From JAXGQD01 sp964401615 (GTDB lineage Bacteria > Bacillota > Clostridia > Saccharofermentanales > Fastidiosipilaceae): DNA of 7,864 nt. This document shows, piece after piece, positions 1 through 5,973 of this stretch. Position 1 is the stretch's first letter. Every line of letters begins with the position of its first letter. The translations under genes and the position numbers were made by a program. The notes under the pieces are model-generated. The model was not told where the DNA came from. It did not search any database and saw nothing but the letters and a program-made list of their open reading frames with translations. The DNA lies in assembly GCA_964401615.1 (NCBI GenBank), contig CAYNZF010000083.1, positions 1-7,864 of the forward strand, written 5' to 3'.

Positions 1-1988
1 AGTTATTCGTGAAATGGATGCCGCCTTCAGGATACTTGGCCGTTGCCGTCAAAGTACCGTCGCCGTTGTCCACCACCGTGACCTCTACCGCGAACTCGTG
101 GGCATCGAAGGTCACCCCTTCAAGGCCTGTGTTGACTTCTTTGACTGTGTAGTTGTGAACACCGATGTGGCTTTCGGAGAAGACGATGGGAGCAAAACTG
201 ATCTTGCCGTCCGCAGCGTTTTTACCCGTTGTCACAAGGGTGGTTCCTTCATATACTTCGAAGCTGAATTCCTGATCCTCCAGCAGTTTGTCACCGGTGA
301 GGGTCTTGGTCGCTTCGAGGACCAGGCTGGTGTCTTCGGTTGTGTAAGTGTTGGTGAAAACCGCGCCCGTTTCGGGGTAGCTGATGTCGATCTTCAAAGT
401 GCCGTCTCCGTTGTCAGCGACGACGACCGTGACGGTGTATTCCATGGTGTCGTAGCCAATACCGCCTCCGGTACCCGGTACTTCTCGAATCAGGTAGGTG
501 TGCGTCCCAATGTTCGCGGTCTTGTAGGTAATCGGTGTGAAGTCGATGCTGCCGTCTGCTTTGTTGAGTCCGGTCGCCACGACGGTCGTGCCTTCCAGGA
601 CTTCGAAGCTGAAGAGTCCGTCCGTCAGTTCCTTGATTCCGGTGAACATCTTCGTTCCGGTCAGGATGATGTTCTTGTCCTGGATGTCGTACTCGTTGTT
701 GAAAGTCGTATCATCCGGATAGTTGACCGTCGCTTCCATCTGGCCTAAACCGTTATCGGTGACTACGACATTGATTTTCTTCTCATCACCGTCGTAAGTG
801 ATGCCGCCCAAGGTCGTGTACAAAGTCTCTTTGACGATGTAATAGTACGTCTTGCTGTTGTCTGCGACCGTAAGGTCGTCGTCTGTGTAGGTGATCGGGC
901 TGAAGTCGACCGCTGTCCCGACGTTCATGACGGTTTCTACTAAAGTTCCCAGAACGCCTTCTGAATCTGCGTTGTAGAGCTCGAAGCTGAACTCGCCCTC
1001 TTTCAGGTCTCGGCCTGTCAGCATTTTACTGAGGCTGATGGCTGCAGTCGTGTCTTCTGCTTCGTAGTGGTTGTTGAAGATCGTATCTTCGGGTGTGTCA
1101 TAAGCGACATCCAAAGTCCCGTCGCCGTTGTCACTGACCGTCACGATATAGGTGACTTCCAGTGTGTCATNNNNNNNNNNNNNNNNNNNNNNNNNNNNNN
1201 NNNNNNNNNNNNNNNNNNNNNNNNNNNNNNNNNNNNNNNNNNNNNNNNNNNNNNNNNNNNNNNNNNNNNNGGGCTTTCGTGACGGACGGGGTGAAGTTGC
1301 CGGTGGCTTCGTAGCTGTTGTTGAATACCGTATCTTCAGGTGTGTCATAAGCGACATCCAGGGTCCCGTCGCCGTTGTCACTGACCGTCACGATATAGGT
1401 GACTTCCAGTGTGTCATCGGTGACACCGCCCAGGCCGCTTGCCTGTTCCGAAATGGTGTAGGTGTGCTCGCCGACATCCGCCAAAGTGTAGTTGATGGCC
1501 GCGAACGGGATGCTTGTGCCTAGATTGCTCACGGATTCGATAAGCACCGCGCCTTCCATCAGGTCAAAGGTGAACTCGCCGTCTGCCAGGGTCCTGCCGC
1601 TCAGGGCTTTCGTGACGGACGGGGTGAAGTTGCCGGTGGCTTCGTAGCTGTTGTTGAAGGTGCTGTCTTCAGGCGAGGTCACAACAGCCTCCATTGCGCC
1701 GGAGTCGTTGTCTGAAACGTCTACGCGATACAGGAAGTCACTCGTGTCGTAGGTAAAGCCTCCGGCACTGCCGGCAACTTCTCTGACAACATAGTAGTAA
1801 GTTCCTTCATCACCAAGGTTGTACGTAATTGTGAAACTGAAGATGCCGCTCTGATTGGTGGTTTCATCCAGAGGTACAGCATCCGAGGCGACGTCCCCTG
1901 CGGCGTTTGAGGCGTAGAGTCTGAAAGAAAATTGACCGTCGCTCAAAATGCTGCCCGTGAGCTCTTTCTGGCCTTGAATAATTGCGTC
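1..1988 (-). repeat. Tandem array of at least six FctA/Spy0128-like pilin isopeptide domains
   Basis: Approximate units: A 1641-1988, B 1293-1625, C 1292 to about 1058 (contains the gap), D about 680-1057, E about 336-679, F 1-335 (cut by the edge). Each has Lys near its start (TKALSGR, SKMLTGR, TKMFTG, TKTLTG), Glu in a central strand (VREV, ISEQ, VKET, IREV, VKEV) and Asn at the end (FNNSY, FNNEY, FTNTY, FTNN). In A these are K563, E625 and N667 or N668. In B they are K682, E736 and N778 or N779. K682 to K793 gives a 111-residue (333-bp) period. B and C share two 55-bp identical stretches, a sign of recent duplication, while D-F are diverged in sequence. Confidence 0.85.
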
Positions 1989-3653
1989 ATCTGGCGTTGC
2001 ATTATAAGTATTTTCCAGGGTGAAGGTGTAGCTATGCGTTTTTGTAGCCGGATCGTAGGAGTACAAAAAGTCCGTATCGACCGTGTAGCCTTGTCCGGGA
2101 TCGGCTTCTGATATGTCGTATTCATATAGTCGCCCAATATTATCCGTCACAGGTAGACTTGGCCAGGTATAGCTGGCCGTTCCGCCAACAGCAGTTAAGG
2201 TGACAGGAACTCCATATTCTGTCCAAACACTGTAGATATCGGGGTCATGGCTTTCCAATACTCTGTTGTAAAGTTGAACGTCAACCGGAGTCATAGGGCC
2301 GTCGACCCAGGTCTTGGTCAGGTTGGCTACTGCGGTGGGAATTATGACCATGAACTCTCCGCCCACGTCATGTCCACCACCAATGCCTTTGATAAAAAAT
2401 TCATAATATCCGGTGGCATCCAAAATACTCAACGGAAAAGAGAATATTGTCCAATGAGCGTCGTCGATATTTCCCTGCAGTCCATCACGCGGATCCAAGC
2501 CCAATTCATCACCAATGTTGATGATAATTCCGGCCAGACTGCCCACAACCTTGAAAGAAGGATGTTCAACCATCTGAAGATTCTCGGTTCCTTCAATCGT
2601 CATGTAATTGAGACGATGAGTTGATTTTACGGCGACTAAAATCTTTCCGCCTTGAACCCATAATCTGAACGGGCGGCTGTGGTCATTGATAGAAACGCCC
2701 ACCAGGACAACTTCCAGAGCCAATGTGCCTTCATCAGGGGTATACGTTTGCGTACCCGTCGGAATGGCCATTACTCCGACACCGGGCAGGGCTGCTGCTT
2801 TCAGTAGAGGAGCTGCGTCCAAAGGAGCAGGAGCTGTTGAAGGCACACTTAACCTGCCTTTTATATTGTTGGCTGGATCACTCGCTTCAATGGCAAAAGG
2901 TACGTCTTTATCGGCCAACGCAAGTGCATCGCTTGAGAAATTAAATATGGTCCAATGGGCCGGATCAGCCATTCCGCCTAAATCCAGCTCAAAGCCGTCA
3001 ACGAAGACCGGCACAGCATCAGCATAAGCCTCAGCCTGCAGTGGCAGCAGGTCCGGATCGTTCAATGCTTCAATCCCATTAAACGTAAATTTGTCAATTT
3101 GAAAGTTTGATTTAACGGCTACAAATGTGCGATCTCCGCCAACCCACAAATAAGCAGGTTTGACGTTGACGTTCTCAGATACAATCAATTCAACAAGTAA
3201 AGTCTCATCAGACTTTACGTATTGACCGGCTGTTTCGATAAAGTTCGCTGTCTTTTCAACGGCGCTTTCTTCAGCAGCTCTTGTTTCTAATACCGTGGTG
3301 GCTGTGGTTTCTTCCGCAACGCTCGTGGCAGCGGTTTCCTCCACCGTTGTGGCTGTCGTTTCTACCGCAACGCTCGTGGCAGCGGTTTCCTCCACCGTTG
3401 TGGCTGTCGTTTCCTCCGCTGTCGTGGCAACGGTTTCCTCCACCGTGGTGGCTGTGGTTTCTTCCACTGTCGTCGCAGCGGTTTCCGGAACAGTAGTCGT
3501 TTCCGGAAGAGTTTCACCCGATTGCTCGGTTTGCGTTGTCATCGATGATTCAACTGGGAGCTCTTCAGCCATTACAAAGACTGTTTGCGTGAGGATCATC
3601 GATATGACAAGACATGCGCTCATCAGCTTTAGCCGTTTTTTCGTCTGTTTCAT
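1..3653 (-). CDS. Large secreted pilin/adhesin-type surface protein with isopeptide domains (partial, contains assembly gap)
   Basis: This is a wall-exposed structural or adhesive protein. The ATG at 3651-3653 follows AGGAGG at 3660-3665 by six bases. In order, residues 1-29 are a Sec signal peptide, 51-127 a Thr/Glu-rich repeat, about 150-270 and 308-440 two homologous unrecognised domains, 442-551 a Cna_B domain, and 556 onward FctA/Spy0128-like pilin domains (at least six). At 794 residues the frame enters the N gap. It resumes in another register at 1168 and stays open for 389 codons to the window edge, so the product is at least about 1,246 residues. The TGA at 1167-1169 is an artefact of gap size. 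The C terminus, where an LPXTG sortase signal would be expected, lies beyond position 1. FctA and Cna_B folds in Gram-positive pili and adhesins form Lys-Asn isopeptide bonds promoted by an acidic residue, and all visible copies keep these residues. No sortase gene or pilus cluster is visible, so adhesin versus pilus subunit is undecided. Confidence 0.88.
1171..1270. other. Assembly gap of 100 Ns, placeholder length
   Basis: Exactly 100 Ns. The reading frame to the right (codon starts congruent to 2 mod 3) and to the left (congruent to 1 mod 3) are in register only if the true gap is a multiple of three. Aligning both flanks to the neighbouring repeat unit predicts 186 bases missing, or 186 plus whole 333-bp units. 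The gap falls inside near-identical repeats, the usual cause of short-read assembly breaks. Confidence 0.95.
2001..2330 (-). other. Cna_B-type domain of the adhesin
   Basis: Residues 442-551. The pattern NLTKTWVDG, then VDVQLY, VTLTA, YTWPSLP, LYEYDISEAD and FTLENTYN is the Cna B-type strand order. Lys447, Glu516 and Asn548 sit where the isopeptide-forming Lys, acidic catalyst and Asn occur in this family. The domain links the N-terminal binding-type domains to the pilin-type repeat stalk. Confidence 0.8.
2334..3206 (-). other. Two tandem homologous extracellular domains of unknown family
   Basis: Residues about 150-270 and 308-440 are diverged copies of one domain. Shared landmarks in order are a hydrophobic strand (LLVELIVSE / LALEVVLVG), LWVxG followed by VAVKS (residues 169-182 and 331-344), a strand ending in GxExL, then AHWTIF (232-237 and 399-404) and a closing strand (FAIEAS / EFFIKG). 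A Pro/Ala-rich linker (about 271-305) separates them. The predicted all-beta layout resembles an Ig-like or NEAT-like ligand-binding module, but the usual NEAT heme-binding motif is not evident. I do not assign a family. They form the region nearest the N terminus after the stalk, the likely place for ligand contact. Confidence 0.6.
3273..3503 (-). repeat. Thr/Glu-rich octad repeats encoding an N-terminal stalk
   Basis: Residues 51-127 consist of degenerate eight-residue units of the type EETTATTV. Within them lies a near-perfect 51-bp tandem duplication: 3314-3362 is repeated base for base at 3365-3413, giving a 17-residue unit at residues 80-96 and 97-113. The composition (Thr, Glu, Ala, Val) suggests an extended, possibly O-glycosylated linker, which is inference. 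The low-complexity DNA also leaves the opposite strand open as an artefact. Confidence 0.85.
3567..3653 (-). other. Sec signal peptide of the adhesin
   Basis: Residues 1-29. The basic n-region (MKQTKKRLK) is followed by a hydrophobic stretch (about 11-27) and a VMA motif, giving predicted cleavage after Ala29 before EELP. No YSIRK motif is present. This implies export through the Sec system. Confidence 0.85.
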
Positions 3654-3659
3654 ATCAAA

Positions 3660-3665
3660 CCTCCT
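3660..3665 (-). promoter_or_regulatory. Ribosome binding site of the adhesin gene
   Basis: AGGAGG on the minus strand, six bases before the ATG at 3653. It is a perfect anti-16S match and fixes the start of the adhesin. Confidence 0.85.
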
Positions 3666-3711
3666 GTGGGATTTTGGACTTTTGCCTCTTGACAGTAGTC
3701 ACAGGTGCAAC

Positions 3712-3735
3712 TTCAGTTAGTTATACCTAACTGAA
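3712..3735. promoter_or_regulatory. Perfect 9-bp inverted repeat, candidate operator
   Basis: TTCAGTTAG (3712-3720) and CTAACTGAA (3727-3735) are perfect complements around a six-base TTATAC spacer. Read on the minus strand it contains TATAAC, a possible -10 of the adhesin gene, so a dimeric regulator bound here could block transcription. No T run follows, so a terminator is unlikely. Confidence 0.5.
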
Positions 3736-3762
3736 TTCTACAATGCTTCTGCGGTATACTGA

Positions 3763-3780
3763 ATAGCCACAAATGGCTAT
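3763..3780. promoter_or_regulatory. 7-bp inverted repeat, candidate operator
   Basis: ATAGCCA (3763-3769) and TGGCTAT (3774-3780) are perfect complements with a four-base CAAA spacer. It lies about 110 bases upstream of the adhesin start codon, suiting an activator or repressor site. Its function is inferred only from symmetry and position. Confidence 0.4.
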
Positions 3781-3937
3781 CTTGTAATAAATACGTAACG
3801 TTTTTAATAGGGCAAAATGGACGCAAAAAAATGAATTCGGGAAATTTCCGCATCGACTTCACGGCAGCGACATTCAGGCTTACGTTCTGTGCTACTATGT
3901 GAATCGTTTAAGGGTTCAGGAGAAAGCTCGAAGATAA

Positions 3938-3955
3938 TTAAACCCATGGGTTAAA
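3938..3955. promoter_or_regulatory. Palindrome overlapping the transporter ribosome binding site
   Basis: AACCCATGGGTT (3941-3952) is a perfect 12-bp palindrome, extended by matching TT/AA bases to 3938 and 3955 with one mismatch. It abuts the AAAGG Shine-Dalgarno-like stretch (3953-3957) before the GTG start at 3965. It could be an operator or mask the ribosome binding site in the mRNA. The ATG inside it opens only a two-codon frame. Confidence 0.4.
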
Positions 3956-3964
3956 GGCAAAATC

Positions 3965-5632
3965 GTGTTAAGAAAAATTTCAAATCCATTTAAATATTTT
4001 GCTAAGAGACAGGCCGTGGCCGCCGATGAGCTGGTCGGAGCCTACGGTATTCTCATGCCGGAACAAACGCGCCGTGATTTGTCATACATCACGATCGCAG
4101 CCAGTGTCGGCATCCTTTTCACCGTAATTACCGGCTTTCCAAGCGCCAGCCCCATCCTTACGGCGTTTTACAAGAATGAGCTCCAGATGAGCAACGGTCT
4201 GCTCAGTGTGCTGATGGCCATCCCGCAAGTCGCGGTCATCGTTCAAATCCCGATATCGCTGCTGCTGCGCAAAACACCGCATCTCAGAGCCATCGCTTTG
4301 ACGAGCGGACTGCTGGTGCGCCTGGCTTTTGTATTGATGGCCGTTTTGGCTTTTTTAGGAAGCCAAGGCCTGATAGAAATCAGCAGGGGCAAGGCAATCG
4401 TCATAGCTATCGTGACGTTAAGCTCTCTTGGCGTCTGGACCTTTGATATATGTGTGAATTCATGGCTGGGGCTGACCATACCCTATGAGTGCCGAGGCCG
4501 CTATCTAAGCACGCGTCAACTGATATTCACGATGAGCTCCCTTATATTTTCTGTAATTTTAATTTTCATCACCGCGCCCCTGGCCCAGGTGAGTTGGAGA
4601 TTTGGCTTTTATTTTATCCTGGCGGGTATTTTTGGAATCGCGGATATTGCCATTTTTTCCAAAGTCAGTAATCCTCTGGCCCGGACAGAGGGTGCCGCGC
4701 CTCAGCCTGCAGCACGTGTCAAAACAAGTTTTAAAGAAGTCACACAGCCGCTGCGCGACAAAAATTACCGCAGTTTGCTCGGTTTTGTGAGTGTGTGGTA
4801 CTTCGCCGTGGGCATCCCGCAGCCTTTTTTCAATGTACACATGGATGCTTATCTGCAGATTCCTCTGGGCGTGCAGATGGTCTTGACAACGACGGTCACC
4901 GGCCTGGGGACGGTGCTCTTTGTACGCCGCATGGGGCGCTCCGCGGACTATTACGGCTACCGAAACACGCTGCTGCTCACGTCGAGTGTGGCCTCTTGCA
5001 TCCCGCTGTTCTGGATTTTTATCACACCCGCCTGGTCCTGGCTGATTATCGTCGCCAACATTTTTACGGGGATTTTCTTTGTGTCCACAGATATGAATCT
5101 GCTGAGCATGAGCATTTTCTTAGCACCTAATGAGAAGCGGCCCAGCTATCTGGTGGCCCGGACGATTTTTCAAGCCTTACTGGGCACTGTGCCGGGTATG
5201 CTGATCGGTGGCCAAATGATGGAAAAATTGGCCGAGCCTCTGCGAACCGCAGCGATCCCTTTCTTGAACGGTCAGGTGCTGATGCCTTTTCATGTCACTT
5301 TAATGGCTTCTTTTGGTCTTCGCACCTTGGCTATTCTGCTTTTCGGTCGCAAAATTCGGCGTCAGGCGGATGAACTCGCTTTCAAAGCATTCTTGAGTGA
5401 TATTTGGCGTGGGATGAAAAATGGTTTGAGTGGCTTCAACCATCGTTTGAACGTCGCGGCCTGGTTCAGACCCCGCGGTCAAGATTTCATCACGCTGGGA
5501 GGAAGATCCTGGCCTGTGCGCTGGTTGCGCCGCTTTCCCCCGACTCGCTTGATCTGGTACAAATTACTTCGACATAAGAAGCAAAGGATTGTTAAAATAT
5601 ATAGAAATGAAAAGCGAGGCGATGATCAATGA
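3965..5632 (+). CDS. Major facilitator superfamily transporter, 12 TM, with basic C-terminal tail
   Basis: Integral membrane transporter of 555 residues; substrate not identifiable. The start is GTG at 3965, with AAAGG (3953-3957) seven bases upstream. Predicted helices: about 41-59, 78-100, 108-131, 144-170, 186-204, 211-231, then a cytoplasmic loop (232-268), then 269-289, 300-320, 335-353, 357-378, 396-418 and 440-460. The loop after helix 8 carries GRSADYYGYR (324-333), matching the MFS motif A pattern GxxxDxxGxR. The equivalent loop in the first half is degenerate. ECRGRYLSTRQ (175-185) after helix 4 is the RGR-type loop seen in many MFS proteins. The last 95 residues (461-555) form an Arg/Lys/Trp-rich cytoplasmic tail, longer than usual. 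The stop overlaps the next start (ATGA), so the DsrE-like protein is probably co-translated. Confidence 0.85.
   Translation: MLRKISNPFKYFAKRQAVAADELVGAYGILMPEQTRRDLSYITIAASVGILFTVITGFPSASPILTAFYKNELQMSNGLLSVLMAIPQVAVIVQIPISLLLRKTPHLRAIALTSGLLVRLAFVLMAVLAFLGSQGLIEISRGKAIVIAIVTLSSLGVWTFDICVNSWLGLTIPYECRGRYLSTRQLIFTMSSLIFSVILIFITAPLAQVSWRFGFYFILAGIFGIADIAIFSKVSNPLARTEGAAPQPAARVKTSFKEVTQPLRDKNYRSLLGFVSVWYFAVGIPQPFFNVHMDAYLQIPLGVQMVLTTTVTGLGTVLFVRRMGRSADYYGYRNTLLLTSSVASCIPLFWIFITPAWSWLIIVANIFTGIFFVSTDMNLLSMSIFLAPNEKRPSYLVARTIFQALLGTVPGMLIGGQMMEKLAEPLRTAAIPFLNGQVLMPFHVTLMASFGLRTLAILLFGRKIRRQADELAFKAFLSDIWRGMKNGLSGFNHRLNVAAWFRPRGQDFITLGGRSWPVRWLRRFPPTRLIWYKLLRHKKQRIVKIYRNEKRGDDQ
5616..5619 (+). promoter_or_regulatory. 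Ribosome binding site of the DsrE-like gene, inside the transporter gene
   Basis: GAGG at 5616-5619, nine bases before the ATG at 5629, lies in the last codons of the transporter. With the ATGA overlap (5629-5632) it supports translational coupling and this start. Confidence 0.65.
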
Positions 5633-5967
5633 ACAAGTATTTATTTTACGCGATGCGCGGACAAATGATGTGTTTTTTACATGTGCTGATGAATGCAGTC
5701 GATTTGAACGCAGCCGGCCACGAGGTGCGCATTGTTTTCGAAGGGGAGTCGGTGACTTTGCCGCCGCAGCTCGCCGGCCAGGGCAATAAGCTTTATCTTA
5801 AAGCACTCGAATCGGGCCTGATTGCAGGGGTGTGCAGGGCCTGCTCGGCTCAATTGGGCGTTCTGGAAGAGAACGAAAAACTGGGACTGCCTTTGTTGTC
5901 TGACATGAATGGTCATGCCGGAATGCGTCCTTTTGCCGAAGAGGGTTTTACGATCATTTCGATGTAA
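5629..5967 (+). CDS. Small DsrE-like cytoplasmic protein with CxxC motif
   Basis: A 112-residue soluble protein resembling the DsrE/DsrF-like fold family, whose characterised members handle sulfur or persulfides. The specific role of this subfamily is unknown to me. Visible features are an N-terminal strand (KYLFYAMRG), a helix with MCFLHVLMNAVDL, a second strand (EVRIVFEGES), GVCRACSAQLGV (67-78) with Cys69 and Cys72 in CxxC spacing, LPLLSDMNGHAGM, and a terminal strand GFTIISM. Cys15 is a third cysteine. The length is typical of single-domain DsrE-like proteins. No signal peptide or membrane segment is seen. The start overlaps the transporter stop by ATGA, so the two are very probably one operon. 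A link between the transporter's substrate and sulfur chemistry is a guess from context only. Confidence 0.75.
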   Translation: MNKYLFYAMRGQMMCFLHVLMNAVDLNAAGHEVRIVFEGESVTLPPQLAGQGNKLYLKALESGLIAGVCRACSAQLGVLEENEKLGLPLLSDMNGHAGMRPFAEEGFTIISM

Positions 5968-5973
5968 CGGACT

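Larger units (their letters stand above)
3654..3964. promoter_or_regulatory. Divergent intergenic region with candidate promoters
   Basis: 311 bases between the divergent adhesin and transporter genes, with no convincing ORF. For the minus strand, candidate -10 boxes are TAGAAT (3734-3739) and TATAAC (3720-3725), neither with a clear -35. For the plus strand, TGC-TACTAT (3890-3898) looks like an extended -10 with no good -35. A weaker pair is TTGTAA (3782-3787) and TAATAG (3805-3810), with 17 bases between them. Three inverted repeats (listed separately) are the clearest signals. The promoter assignments are tentative. Confidence 0.4.

Noticed and set aside
14..748. A 244-codon open frame on the plus strand.
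   Set aside because: It lies antisense to the continuous pilin-domain frame. Its translation has no recognisable domain, and the openness follows from the repetitive codon pattern of the real gene.
1167..1169. A TGA that appears to end the adhesin after the gap.
   Set aside because: The register of the 100-N gap is arbitrary. The next frame continues the repeat domain perfectly for 389 codons, so this is not a real stop or pseudogene mark.
1..1988. Regularly spaced repeats, considered as a CRISPR array or mobile element.
   Set aside because: The units are 333-bp coding repeats with protein-level conservation. They lack short identical repeats with unique spacers, and no transposase is visible.
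3281..3720. Plus-strand open frames with Val/Ser-rich or Trp/Leu-rich translations.
   Set aside because: They are shadows of the Thr/Glu repeat DNA and signal peptide region. They have no ribosome binding site and no domain.
3842..3964. Possible small leader peptide or riboswitch before the transporter.
   Set aside because: The only nearby ATG (in the palindrome) is followed by a stop after two codons, and I see no conserved riboswitch core or terminator pair.
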